From: Trissonchulus latispiculum
Lineage: Eukaryota > Nematoda > Enoplea > Enoplida > Ironidae
Assembly: GCA_030248195.1 (NCBI GenBank)
Contig: JASAND010011119.1
Location: forward strand, 53,942-117,941
Direction of reading: 5' to 3'
Length of the DNA: 64,000 bases
The number at the start of each line of letters is the position of its first letter. Position 1 is the stretch's first letter. The position numbers and the translations under genes were made by a program. Shown here one piece after another: positions 12,301 through 21,214 of this stretch. The notes under the pieces are model-generated. The model had not been told where the DNA came from, ran no database searches, and saw only the letters and a program-made list of their open reading frames with translations.

Positions 12301-15300
12301 CTCCAAACCAACCTTAGACCACTGCTGCTGCAGGTACAGGCTAGCGCATAGGACATCCTCTTCATCCGAGCGAGGGCCCTGCGCAGATCCTAATCTGCGC
12401 ACGCTGTCAGCGTAGTCCTGTCGCGACAGCAGGACCGTAGCTCGATACTCGTGCAGGGGAATCTCATAGGGGGCCTGTACGGCCCGATTATCCAACAGTG
12501 TGTCCGCTTCCAATCGAAAACCGCAAAATCCCTGACACAATTCCTGGATGCGCAAGTGGAGGGTTTGGGCATCCACACCGCCCAACGGTGAGGTGATGAT
12601 GATGGCAAAACGACGCTCTGGCGCAGCAGCGGCACTATGATCCCTGCTCCCGCCAAAAAACAGCTCCGGAGCAACTCTAGAACAGATATAAAAAACCGTT
12701 TTTGCAGTATATATATACGTATGAGACATACGAAGACTACGAATGTTTTTACTTGTCCGTTAATCATACAAGAACAAAAAGTGCTCCTTCGTCGCATGTA
12801 AAATACATATGAGCCTTCGTAGGCAGGTTGTACATAAGCAAACACTAGCCTGTAAAATACATATGAGTTCCGTAGGGAGGTTGTAAATTAAGGAAAACAA
12901 GTTGCAACCACTTAACATATGAGCCTGTCCTACAACGAGGCTCATATTGGCGTATGTCATAATACGAATAATTTGCAGATATATATTTTACTTTTATATA
13001 AATACATACTGCATAAAGCTTTTCATTACAAATTATCCTTCATATATACAATGTTGGTCAGTCATTATAGTGTGCATATGCTCAATACGGTACGCCATGA
13101 GGCGCTCTGACTCACAGCCAAGTGGGAACGCATTCTGCGTGTGTATAATGGGAAAGTGTTTCGAGAATGCATTAGAGGTGTGCCATAGTGTTTCAGGAAA
13201 CATCAGGTTGCATATACAGTTCAGCTTGAGCAGTCGTAGTTCACTTCAGTCCATTTCTTCTGGGCCACGACGTCTATTCATTTTTCCGTAATGTGGATGA
13301 AGCTGAGGTTCTTTAATGAGGCTTTAATGTGGAATGCACTGTGACGCCAATATGAGCCTCGTTGTAGGACAGGCTCATATGTTAAGTGGTTGCAACTTGT
13401 TTTCCTTAATTTACAACCTCCCTACGGAACTCATATGTATTTTACAGGCTAGTTTTTGCTTATGTACAACCTGCCTACGAAGGCTCATATGTATTTTACA
13501 TGCGACGAAGGAGCACTTTTTGTTCTTGTTTTCTATTATTTTATATATATATGTATGCTCATGAAGGTATGTATATATAGATATCTTTCAACAGTAGCAA
13601 GCAAGCCAACCACAGCACTCCACAACCACTTTGACCATGCAGTTCTATGACAAATGTTGCTCAGCTCGCTCAGGGCTTTCATTTGGTACCAAATTTGACC
13701 ACTTTTGAAAAATTTCATTTTTGACCAAAAATCGCCTAAGTCCCCACCCCACCCCACCACAGCACTCTACAGCCACTTTGAGCATGCAGTTCTATGACAA
13801 AAGGTGCTCAGCGCGCTTAGAGCTTTCATTTGGTACCAAATTTGTCCACTTTTGAAAAATTTAATTTTTGACCGAAAATCGTTTAAGTCCCCACCCCACC
13901 CCTCCACAGCACTCTGGCTTTTTCCTACAGGGGGGGGGGGGGGGGTGGGGGGGCCCCCCCCCAGAAATCCGGTCCCCCCCAGACTTGGCTCGCCCCCCCA
14001 GAATCGCCCCCTCCCCAGGATTCGGGCCTTCCCCCCCCAGAACCCTCCCCCAACCCTAAAGTGCCCGGAAAAATAGGGTTTTTTGGGCAAATTTTGAAAA
14101 TTTTTTCCGGCTTCGCCGGATTTTTACCCATTTTTTAAGCATTTTTTAGCTATTTTAAGCTTAAATTTAAGTTGAAAATAGTGAATTTTTTAGCTCAGCA
14201 GCAAAAAATAGCTATTTTTAGACATTTTTCTAAAAATTTTTCTTCCCCCCCCCAGAAATCCGAGCCCCCCCCAGACCTGGGGGGGGACCCCCCCCCAGAC
14301 TTCGCCCCCCAGAAATTTTTGCCTAGGAAAAAGCCAGGCACTCTACAGCCACTTTGAGCATGCAGTTCTATGACAAAAGTTGCTCAGCTCGCTTAGGCTT
14401 TCATTTGGTACCAAATTTGTCCACTTTTGAAAAATTTAATTTTTGACCGAAAATCGCCTAAGTCCCCACCCCACCCCACCACAGCACTCTACAGCCACTT
14501 TGAGCATGCAGTTCTATGACAAAAGTTGCTCAGCTCGCTTAGCGCTTTCATTTGATACCAAATTTGACCACTTTTGAAAAATTTTATTTTCGACCACTTG
14601 ACCCCCCACCCAACTGACCCTCCAGATGGCAAAGTGGAACCAGCACAGCAAGATGGGTGGGTCAGACGGCAAAACGGATGCCAGGAGTGAGCTGGGCGCA
14701 CCAAAAAACCCCTATAGACAATGTTTTGTCAGGATATGTACAGTCCTATATGGTGTTCCCGGAGGCCGGAAGTCGGTACCAACCGGACCCTGCAGACGGT
14801 AAAGTGGAACCAGCACAGCAAGATGGGTGGGTCAGACGGCAAAACGGACACCGGGAATGAGCTGGGCGCACCAGAAAACCCCTGTAGACAAAGTTTGGAG
14901 AGGCAAAGTAAAGCCTACTATGGACCTCTGGAAAGCGGTTACCGACATGACCCCTCAGACGGTCAAGTGGAACCAGCCCAGCAACTTGGGTTACTCGGGC
15001 AGCAAAACTGATAGCGGGAATCGATTCTCCGTCCCAAAAAACCTTTGTATGCAAAATTTGAGCCACCCATGTAGCAAAATAAGCGAAAAAATTAAGTTCA
15101 AAGTTCGACCCAAAATTCACCAACTTGGGCCGGCCAGTACCGAAAAATTACGCACGAAGACGGAAAATCATATAGCATTTGAACGAGCCCGATATGTGTA
15201 CTGTTTAACCATATAGTCAGTATTGCCCCATATATAGCCCAATCTGACTTATTAAGGCGCCTTTGAAGCATACTTTTAGGCCATTTTAGCGTTTTGGCCG

Positions 15301-18300
15301 ACTTTGGCCCCCAGCCAAAAATTTTTTCCGGCCCTGGGAGGCATAAAAACTAGCTTATTTTCTTATTTTTGATTTGTACTACAAGAATATATATGGGTTT
15401 CATAGGCAAAAATTTTTCTATCTGTAGTTATTCAAGCTACAAAACCCCCTTATGAGACATCAAAAGCGAGAAACCGGAAAAAAATATCACTCTCGTAAGC
15501 GATTTTTGGCATAACTTTTTAACGGAAAGTGGTACGGGGATGAAACTTCGCACACATACTAAACTCGACACGTACAATTTTTTGCGCACATAATCTGCGC
15601 AGGATCTGCGCAGCATCTGCGCAGCCTTGTTTTACACGGTCATTCAACCATTTTCACTCATATTATAGGGGTCGCTACCGCAACCCCTATGATACTCAAT
15701 TTCTGCATAATTTTGACTTATTTTTGCTTTTCAAAACCTCATTCTTAAACATCTTTCAACTTCTGGGGTGCTTCATCCCCCACCCAGACACCCCCCAATT
15801 TTTCTAACGATCGCCCCCCCGCGAAAAAATTTTCAATGTACACCACTGCGTACGTGTATGTTAGGCCCGCACCCAGGAGTTTGAAAAGGGGGTCCAAGGT
15901 AAAATACAACGGGGGGTCTGGGAGGCGGATCCCCCCAGAAATTGAAGAATTTTTGCATTTTTGCCCAAATATCGTACATTGGATGTTTATTTCTTGAAAA
16001 AAGTAAATTATCGCGCCGACGGCACGAATTTTTTTTAAAAATAGCTGTTTTTGCTATAAAAATGGCAAAAATTTTCCTACAGGGGGGCTGGGCTTATTCT
16101 ACTGGGGGGGGGGGGGCGCCGGCCGCCCCCCCATAAACACCCTTCCCCCCCAAAAATCGCCCCCCCCCAAAAAAGTGGGTGCCCCTTTTGGTACCAAGTT
16201 TTACCCTGAAAAAATCGCTCAGAAGGCCAAATTTTCAAAAATTTTCCGGCTTCGCCGGAGATTTTTACTCATTTTTTGCCTTTTTTAACACTAAATCTGC
16301 TTATTTTTGCGATAAAAATCAACTTTTACAGTACATGCCAGAAAAATAGCGCTATTTTAAGCATATTTTTAGAAAAATTTTCGCCCCCCCCAAAAATTCC
16401 TTGCCCCTCGAACTTTTGGGGGGCCCCCCAAAAAAGCCTCCCCCCCCCAAGAAAAAATGCCTAGAATAAGCCCCGGGGGGGGGGGTAGGGGCGCCCCCCC
16501 CAGAATTTCGTTTCCCTCCCAGACTTGGGTCGCCCCCCAGGATTCGGGCCTTCCCCCCCAGAACTTTGACGTGCCCGGAAAAATAGGGTTTTTAAAGGTA
16601 AATTTTGAAAAATGTATCCGGCCTGGCCGGATTTTTACGCATTTTTAAGCATTTTTTAGCTATTGTATGCTTAAATTGAGGTTAAAAATAGTTCATATTT
16701 TAGCTCAGTAACAAAAAATAGCTATTTTTTAAGCATTGTTGAAAAAATTTTCTCCCCCCCCCCAGACGTGCTTCCCAGACCTGGGGGGACCGTCCCCCAC
16801 TTCCCCCCCCCGGAAATGTTTGCCTAAGAAAAAGCCAGAAAAGAGAGGTCTAGACCCCTTGAAGCTCGCCCCTGGGTGCGGGCCTTAGTTATTTTTGTAT
16901 TGACAGGCAGTGTCTCAGAGAATGTATATATATGCTGCTACTCATATACGATTTTCCCGGTTTGCGCAGACTTTCGCAGTCGAATGTAATGAAGTTGACG
17001 GAGTTTCAAAACTCCAGTAGCCGCAAAGCCAAATGAAAAAATGCCCCCCTCGGCCAGGATTGGGAGTCTCGATCTCGCCCTAAAGCCGAAACTGGGCCAG
17101 TCTCGGACTTGGTCTCGCCCATCGAAAAGTCTCGGTTTTGGACCGAAACCGGAAATGTTTTTAAACACATCAAAAAACAGCGAAAATTTTAAATCATTTT
17201 TTTTCGAAAACTAACTAACAACTAACGAGGTGCGGAATCCGTACTATGTTTATATATGTGTTAAAGTCCCTAACACAGAGTCTAAGTCTCAAAAACGGCA
17301 AGAAACCAAGTTTAAGCCTAATATTGCCAATCTCGGTCTCGATCTCGGAGAAATCTCGGTCTCGCCCCCAACCCTGCACCTTGGTCCAACAATATCTTTC
17401 ATATCCCAGCGCAATAAAACATTCGCAACTTTTATAATAATTTATTCTCGTCATTTTACGAAATTAGCAAAAATAGCTTACTTTTCTGTCATGCCAACTA
17501 AATCGAGATTATCGTCGGTCTTTAAACATCGATTTCTCAAAACTGCAGAATCGGCCAAAATTTCTTTTTGTGCTATATATATGTGGACCGAGGGACATTT
17601 TTTGGATTAGGCTCAGCAGCTCTTTATGCACCTGAAAATCTGACAAAGCTTACAGGGATACTGAATTCCGAAACTTTGAAATGAGTTTTCTCGTAATTGG
17701 ACAAGTCTTAACCCAAACACAGCAATATGTTCCTCTGCAAAAGTGTCAGGTTCCATCCTACCAACATTCAACGAATTCGTTCGGTAGTTTATGCGAAACC
17801 GATGTTCAAACAAAATAATCGCACTTTTGGATAAACGATTTATCCACCAAATCTCTAGCCTAGACCCTAGGCAATATCTCCAAATAAATAAGCGTCGGGA
17901 AAATGTGCAATTGGATGGTTTGGTTTATCGATTGCTTATGAATTAACCAACATTGTCATTAACATGTGGCAGCAATTTTGAACAAACTAATTTCCTCTAA
18001 AAAGCCATTTTGAAAAACAGACGAAACCCTGGTAACGACAACCTCCGGACAAAGAGTCTAGGGTGGCGGCACGCATGCCCAAGGGTCGTATCCAGGTATT
18101 TGAAAAGGAGGGGGGGTTTTGACGACAAAACTCGACACACAATGAATTATTGATAAACTACAGCTCAAAAGAAGAGAGGGGTTTCAACCCCCAAAACCCC
18201 TCTCCTGGATACGCCCATGCGCATGCCGGCTATATATATGGTCCCTAAATACGTATATGGACATATATGCACGGCCGCACCCAGGGGGGGGGGGGGGTTC

Positions 18301-19247
18301 AAGGGGTCTAGACCCCCCCCATTTGGGATGACGAAATGGAAAATTTTTGCTATTTTTATGGCAAAAACAGCAATTTTTAAAAAATTTTCGCGCCTTCGGC
18401 GCGATAATTCAGAAATTAACGTCCAATGTACTGTTTTTGGGCAAAAATGCAAAAATTTTTCAAGTTCTGGGGGGCTCCGCCCTCCAGACCCGTTGCGTTT
18501 TACCTTGGACCCCCCCCCTTTTCAAAATCCATGCATATATGGTCCCTAAATCGGGAGTGTCACCTCGAATGGTAACTGCAACTGCAAACGTGGAGGATGG
18601 AGGGGTCAGCTCCTAAGGCTGATGTGCTACGTACGGTCTCGACTCGTGCTACCTTCCCAAGATAGTGGTACCCATCTACGGACCAATTAGGAATGGATTG
18701 CAAAGGTTTGGCTAGAGTCCACGGTAAACCGATACAGGCTTTGTTCCTTGCTCAAGGGACCTGAAAATTATTACGTGTGGCAACCGATTTTCGAACGTCC
18801 AATCACCAGGCAGTAAACCACCTTGACCACTCGACCATCTTGGTTCAAAACCAAAAGATGATAAAGCCAAATGTTCCTTGAAATTAATGGTATGATGGGG
18901 GAAATGGAACCCCCCTTTTTGTCGTTCTCACAAGTTTCAAAATATTAGGTTTCCGTGATCAAGTTTACTCAAATTTTGAGTTTAAAAACAGCTACTTTTG
19001 CGTCATACCTTAAAAATGTTAATTTTTTTCCTAAAAATTTAGGTATATTTATATATAACCTTTAGCTTGCTCCTTCCCACACCATCCCTTTCAAAACCCC
19101 AAAAAACTGCCAGAATTATCAAACCTAAATTCATCGTCGGCAGCAGGGGAAAGATCATAATCTTCGTCGGCATCTTCATCTCCTGAAAACGCAACTGGAG
19201 AAGCGATTGACTGACTACTTTGTCTGGAAACTGTCATATCACTAAAG
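80..19247 (-). CDS. Cellular RNA-dependent RNA polymerase, 12 exons, 3' end beyond window
   Basis: Eukaryotic RdRP of the QDE-1/EGO-1/RDR family, which copies single-stranded RNA into double-stranded RNA during small-RNA silencing. Twelve exons join in phase to about 1,278 residues if translation starts at the ATG at 19237; family members run roughly 1,100-1,700. An N-terminal region of unclear fold (residues 1-317, with a polyglutamine tract) leads into a conserved block of about residues 318-1024, including FSDGIGRICPEF (exon 7), IPSAYQIR and GFKG (exon 8). The catalytic motif AGSDLDGDEY follows in exon 10; its DLDGD aspartates are encoded at 2764-2750. The KNPCISPGDVR motif just before it is also typical. 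Exon 12 ends in a plausible donor, so the C-terminal end lies left of the window. The family call is secure; the first exon and the exon 2/3 junction are the weak points. No promoter was recognised. Confidence 0.93.
306..1267. other. RdRP intron 11, no gene seen
   Basis: Minus-strand intron. It holds long G and C runs (around 584-598 and 851-858) and AT-rich DNA. The frame of exon 12 stays open to about 520, but no acceptor there fits the phase, so this is treated as intron. Confidence 0.6.
1268..1532 (-). CDS. RdRP exon 11
   Basis: Encodes VETMVRFFHHYVTNDTIG, AVATAHLAVSDRLG, ISLAQKHSIAVDFPKTG and MRYRPTYRSRRLLG. The A..HS.AVDFPKTG block is a family hallmark downstream of the catalytic motif. 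It ends CTT G|GTAAGA. Confidence 0.96.
2231..2443. mobile_element. MITE, mariner-like, TA-flanked
   Basis: A 213-bp near-palindromic element in RdRP intron 10. Ends match: CTACAGTACAGCTCATTTCA at 2231-2250 is inverted at 2424-2443, with TA on each side. Interior palindromes repeat GCGACATTTCGC-like words. TA duplication and CTACAGTA-type ends suggest Tc1/mariner origin (inference). Similar host sequence (ending AAAAGACCGCCAGG) lies on both sides, at about 2115-2200 and 2440-2507. Confidence 0.75.
2651..2922 (-). CDS. RdRP exon 10, catalytic DLDGD motif
   Basis: Encodes PVMVTKNPCISPGDVRLF, then the HPRHG-like FPRHGPRPH and AGSDLDGDEYAVIWNRDL. DLDGD (2764-2750) holds the metal-binding aspartates, all intact. 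It ends phase 0 with EMN before GTAGGT. An in-frame extension into a C-rich intron tract is not coding. Confidence 0.97.
3398..3838 (-). CDS. RdRP exon 9
   Basis: Starts PVTLNRPLVMILDQVS and runs through FRGLLLAVHRQALMYLVKAR, IPPDEGRTMYGVLDETGTL and YGQVFVQYS. The LNRP(L/I)V.IL and GVLDETG.L.YGQVFVQ motifs are diagnostic. It ends TCC G|GTAGGT; the G joins GC of exon 10. Confidence 0.96.
4611..4806 (-). CDS. RdRP exon 8
   Basis: Encodes IAKQLQLDYIPSAYQIR, QAGFKGMLSLDVRLTG, KKIIFRDSMHKFES and LDLEVVKHSQP. The order PSAYQIR, then GFKG, then FR.SM.KF, then LEVVKHS follows the RdRP catalytic domain. It is too short and lacks a start, so it can be missed by simple ORF searches. The donor is CCT A|GTACGG; A+GT gives serine. 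Confidence 0.95.
5011..5093 (-). CDS. RdRP exon 7
   Basis: 83 nt encoding GDIEEGQEEEYTFSDGIGR then ICPEFAEK. FSDGIG(R/K)I is one of the most conserved RdRP signatures. The acceptor is TTGTTCCAG and the donor AAG|GTGAAC. Confidence 0.95.
5159..6029. mobile_element. GGGTTGCCGC-ended element with about 160-bp tandem units
   Basis: Lies in RdRP intron 6. It begins GGGTTGCCGCT at 5159 and ends in a hairpin GGGTTGCC...GGCAACCC (5999-6029), so the ends are inverted. The interior has about four units spaced near 160 bp, each with GAGAGCTTTCGAATGATACC or a variant (5260, 5420, 5580, 5738). A GC-rich palindromic stretch (CTCCGGGAGCAC) lies at 5805-5860. A longer relative sits at 52189-54617. Confidence 0.65.
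6977..7190 (-). CDS. RdRP exon 6
   Basis: Encodes RLQLPGEDMGYNLPRED, HIRACLGSFQHIRNVPKLMARIGQCF and ETEPDIC. The motif NVPKLMARIGQCFTQT is strongly typical of RdRPs. It ends TGT G|GTAAAC. The leftover G joins GT of exon 7 to make glycine. The reading frame runs on past the donor to about 6864, but that extension is intron. Confidence 0.93.
7656..7844 (-). CDS. RdRP exon 5
   Basis: 63 codons in phase 0, SNINVGSLYMD to REFWAWRHSMNQ, including the family segment FLAWSNSQLRDNGCYMY. The acceptor is TTGTTGCAG and the donor CAG|GTGGGT. Confidence 0.93.
7910..8168. mobile_element. MITE with CCGTTTCAAAAG termini
   Basis: About 260 bp with inverted ends (GTTTCAAAAG on the left, CTTTTGAAAC on the right) and interior words CTCCTAAG/CTTAGGAG. 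It is a small member of the family that bounds the large elements at 29.5-35.9 kb. It lies in RdRP intron 4. Confidence 0.65.
8171..8489. mobile_element. Poly-G/C element with CTGGCTTTTCC ends
   Basis: Inverted ends CTGGCTTTTCC (8171) and GGAAAAGCCAG (to 8489). The interior has G/C runs and an internal hairpin CCGGTGAAGCCGG (8348-8360), which is the reverse-strand form of the CTTCG-loop hairpin described in the findings. It is in the same family as 13914-14337. Confidence 0.6.
8727..9725 (-). CDS. RdRP exon 4, largest exon
   Basis: A 999-nt, phase 0-0 exon beginning VQPDLEYLKRQQQ. It continues through glycine/asparagine- and serine/threonine-rich linkers (GGGYLGNGGGYGG; STSTSTSAGPGGG) into conserved sequence such as AHSPWLRLVFPCDCPRPREY, FGCQYALEALWSRGY, ALFRVTCAFDEQKLLELQ and VVVTPTRRLLMEPEVMMSNR, then FRDDDMSKLFK. 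The PTRRLLMEPEVMMSNRVVR stretch matches the RdRP region preceding the catalytic core. The acceptor is TGATTTTAG and the donor AAG|GTATCT. The repeat-rich linkers are probably disordered and variable. Confidence 0.93.
9930..10600. other. RdRP intron 3, poly-G/C and AT-rich, no gene
   Basis: Contains G runs (about 9941-9953), a GGGGAAGCCG remnant of the poly-G/C element family near 10108, and AT-rich sequence. I see no coding signal. Confidence 0.5.
10674..11147 (-). CDS. RdRP exon 3 with polyglutamine tract
   Basis: Begins after TTTTTTTTGCAG with GCRWFEAPPEL, then about 20 codons of mostly CAA/CAG encoding a glutamine run (roughly 11053-11112). It then continues PAPSLHRHQPHLRLLDSSAY, LISFGTFWERYRFDIPD and IGYGQIALHLRLRYPP. 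It ends GAAGAG|GTGTGG in phase 0. The region after the glutamines resembles the N-terminal segment that precedes the RdRP core. Confidence 0.88.
12313..12676 (-). CDS. RdRP exon 2
   Basis: Open reading frame with clear coding character (GC-rich third positions, unlike the flanks). It encodes VAPELFFGG, RRFAIIITSPLGG and DEEDVLCASLYLQQQWSK. The acceptor is TTCTAG at 12678-12677. Two donors compete. AAG|GTTGGT at 12313 keeps the frame into exon 3. The stronger-looking CT|GTAAGG at 12281 would break it. I chose 12313 on phase. Confidence 0.75.
12768..13529. mobile_element. Foldback element, about 190-bp inverted arms
   Basis: Arms 12768-12957 and 13340-13529 are near-perfect inverted repeats. 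The outer ends are ACAAGAACAAAAAGTGCTCC and its complement; the inner ends are GGCTCATATTGGCG and its complement. The 380-bp centre is AT-rich and non-coding. It lies in the long first RdRP intron. The same terminal motif recurs at 41620-42554 and at 56371-56389. Confidence 0.85.
13590..14600. repeat. 147-bp satellite units (interrupted array)
   Basis: Units with GGGCTTTCATTTGGTACCAA at 13677, 13824, 14399 and 14546. Spacing is 147 bp within each half, and the halves are separated by a mobile insertion at 13914-14337. Each unit has CATGCAGTTCTATGACAAAA, CAGCTCGCTTAG and runs of CCCCACCCCACC. The same array, inverted, is at 63420-63950. Confidence 0.85.
13914..14337. mobile_element. Poly-G/C MITE inserted in satellite
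   Basis: Inverted ends CTGGCTTTTTCCTA and TAGGAAAAAGCCAG, flanked by GCACT (13909-13913 and 14338-14342). Joining the flanks restores the neighbouring satellite sequence, so this is a clean insertion with a 5-bp target duplication. The interior has long G and C runs and the hairpin CCGGCTTCGCCGG (14107-14119). Confidence 0.8.
14610..15010. repeat. 163-bp satellite units
   Basis: AAGTGGAACCAGC recurs at 14632, 14802 and about 14965 (spacings of about 170 and 163). Each copy is followed by GGTCAGACGGCAAAA or a variant and GAGCTGGGCGCACCA. Inverse copies lie at 63000-63410. Open frames across it arise because the unit lacks stops; they are not genes. Confidence 0.75.
15450..15700. repeat. Terminal part of composite satellite element
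   Basis: Carries tandem CTGCGCAG words (about 15592-15623) and ends at a palindrome ATTATAGGGGTCGC...GCAACCCCTATGATA (15657-15695). The same order, inverted, starts the copy at 62334, and a third copy ends near 56655. Confidence 0.6.
15864..16884. mobile_element. GGCCCGCACCCAGG element with nested insertions
   Basis: Inverted ends GGCCCGCACCCAGG (15864) and CCTGGGTGCGGGCC (to 16884), flanked by TTA on both sides. A nested element, 16089-16473, has inverted ends GGGCTTATTCTA/TAGAATAAGCCC and a CCGGCTTCGCCGG hairpin (16246-16258). A second poly-G/C segment follows to about 16840, ending in AAGAAAAAGCCAG. Non-coding. Confidence 0.7.
17030..17400. repeat. CTCGGTCTCG-rich inverted element
   Basis: Clusters of GTCTCGATCTCG and TCTCGGTCTCG at both ends, with the boundary words CAGGATTGGGAGTCTCG and TCTCGCCCCCAACCCTG roughly inverted. 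Probably a MITE. No coding function is seen. Confidence 0.4.
17400..18080. other. AT-rich stretch, nothing recognised
   Basis: Between the CTCGGTCTCG element and the next MITE. I see no coding exon, RNA gene or repeat copy. Confidence 0.4.
18083..18217. mobile_element. Short MITE with GGGTCGTATCCAGG ends
   Basis: Inverted ends GGGTCGTATCCAGG and CCTGGATACGCCC, about 135 bp, with G-rich and C-rich blocks inside each end. Confidence 0.5.
18273..18530. mobile_element. GCACCCAGG-type MITE with CGCGC hairpin
   Basis: Starts GGCCGCACCCAGGGGGG and ends CCCCCTTTTCAAAATCC. It contains the hairpin CGCGCCTTCGGCGCG (18389-18403). The word ATATATGGTCCCTAAAT occurs on both outer sides (about 18234 and 18536). 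Same family as 19567-19841 and the outer part of 15864-16884. Confidence 0.6.
18620..18850. mobile_element. SINE-like dispersed repeat
   Basis: The stretch CTTCCCAAGATAGTGGTACC, then a GATGG/GATTG block, then TTCCTTGCTCAAGGGAC and CGTGTGGCA matches a diverged copy at 57165-57320 in the same order. The origin class is uncertain; an RNA-derived SINE is the leading guess. Confidence 0.45.
19125..19247 (-). CDS. RdRP exon 1 (tentative first coding exon)
   Basis: Candidate start exon. After a TTTCAG acceptor it carries an ATG at 19237-19235 and an acidic, serine-rich stretch (MTVSRQSSQSIASP, then DEDADEDYD). It ends ...GAATTTAG before GTTTGA, leaving two bases. The next exon begins with one base, so the AG+A codon makes arginine and reads DDEF-R-VAPELFF without a stop. 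The phase fit is the main support. The donor is weak and the intron would be 6.4 kb. The exon has an upstream acceptor, so a further 5' exon is expected. Confidence 0.42.
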
Positions 19248-19566
19248 CTGAAATAAGAAAAATCAGTAGAAAAATAAAACTAAAATCAGCTCCACTAACA
19301 TAAATATATATCACTAATTGTTCTTTCGGGATTCGGTTGGTTTTTTCAATTCCAATAAGTGGAATTATTCCAATTAGTAGTGATGATTCCAAAATTAGCA
19401 AAAATCAGAATTATCTACAGCTTTCTTGACAATGACAACATGTCAAAATCAGGAATTGTTCAGAAAATTCCGAAGAGATTTGGAACTTATTTATATGAAT
19501 TTTCAAACGTCGATCATGGCCCCGTGAATATACTTCAAATACGAAATCGAATATATATACGTATCA

Positions 19567-19841
19567 GGCCCGGACCAAGGGGGGGTTTCAGGGGTCTAGA
19601 CCCCCCTTTTGGGATCACAAATAGAAAATTTTTGCCCTTTTTATAGCAAAAACAGCTATTTTTAAAAACTTTTCGCGCCTTCGGCGCAATAGTTTACTTT
19701 TTTCAAGAAATAAGCATCCAATGTACGATTTTTGGGCAAAAATGCAAAAATTCTTCAACTTCTGGGGGGCTCCGCCCATAATACCCCCCCACTTTATTTT
19801 ACCTTTTACCCCCCCCCCTTTCAAAATCCTGGGTGCGGGAC
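19567..19841. mobile_element. GCACCCAGG-type MITE, 275 bp
   Basis: Ends GGCCCGGACCAAGG and CCTGGGTGCGGGAC, with G runs inside the left end and C runs inside the right. It contains the hairpin CGCGCCTTCGGCGC (19674-19687). The outer flanks are palindromic, AT-rich TATACGTATCA/TGATATATACG. Confidence 0.65.
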
Positions 19842-20139
19842 TGATATATACGTAGATATATTATATACTTTGTTAAGTTTTCCATCACTCCGTTATGCAG
19901 CATTTTCTTTTCATCTGGCCATATATAATTCACAGCAATAGCCAACAATTCACAATTATATAAATCTGAATACACTAATCACCCTCGCTACCTAAAATAT
20001 TAAACCAAAACCAAAGTTTTCATTTGGATGCTTGCCCGACAGTGGGGGTAAAATGTGCTGATACCCTAGCCTAGAGGATGCAGCCAAATTTTCATTCTAA
20101 TTTAAATGAGGTATCTGAAGGTCTAACATACATTGACAT

Positions 20140-20780
20140 AGGGCCGGGTCCTGGTTGGGGGGCTTGTCCCCAAAAAATTTTGAGGGGGCTTACACCTTGA
20201 ACTAAAATTTGCAGGGAGCCTTGCACCTCAAGAATATATTTGTAAATGTTTTGAAAAATTGACACTAATTTTATTAACTTTAGCGATTTTTTATTAAAAT
20301 TTGCACTAAAATCCTCAATGTTTAGAAACTTTTAAAATTTAACTTTAAAAAACAAGCCTCTACGGTTGTGTATCCGGGGACGAACAACGGCACCCCTTGT
20401 CCCTGGAGCAGGGATGGATCCGTACATATATTCCTCAAGGGTAACCAGCATAGAATAACGTGGGGGAATCGAAGGGGGGGTTCAGACCCCCCCAGACCGA
20501 CAAAAAACGGGTAGACCTCCTCGGCGTAAAGGCAAAAAGGGTAGATCTCTCAGAGATTTTACTAAAAATTGCTCGTCTTTTATAAAATTTTAGCGAATTT
20601 TAAAAATATTTTCTAAAAATCTTCATTTTTCTAGTTTTTTGTCCAAAAATATTAAAAATTAGCTAGTTTTCATCCAATTTTGGGGTAGACCTCTTAAAAT
20701 TTTGGAATTTTTCAAGGGTAGACCCCTCGCCAGGGCAGGGTCGGGGTAGACCCCCCCAGAATTGGATCTCGCGTTAATGT
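20140..20780. repeat. Two poly-G/C, AT-rich repeat blocks
   Basis: Blocks at about 20140-20400 and 20450-20780 have the same design as the other poly-G/C elements: G/C runs at the ends and long AAAATTTTT-rich interiors. The boundaries are unclear. No gene is seen. Confidence 0.4.
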
Positions 20781-21214
20781 ATATATGGTTACCAATACCA
20801 AAGGGAATATTTAAAATATTGGTTGCCGTATTTCACCGCTGAGGATCAAAATCGGAGGGATGCATGTCGGTTATTCAGCATGGAAAAACGTAGGAGGTTC
20901 CGCCCAGAACAAGCTATAAAGACGTCTAATAATATACTCTACACTCGTTCGTTATATAACGCTAACTAGACAGGTATCCGGATATGAAAAATGTTACCTG
21001 TCACTACTACGTATTCACCTGAGCTTTGAGACGGCCGAACATACAGCAAAATTTTATAAAACTGTGGCTGGCTACTATTCGCTTTACCAATTTTGAACAA
21101 ATTCAGACAAACAGCAAATCTGTCAATAAAAACTAAAAACGCCTGTAGAAATAGCTGTCCTCTTACGATTATTAGAATGTATTCTTCACATTCCAAGCTT
21201 TAAAACAATAGCAA

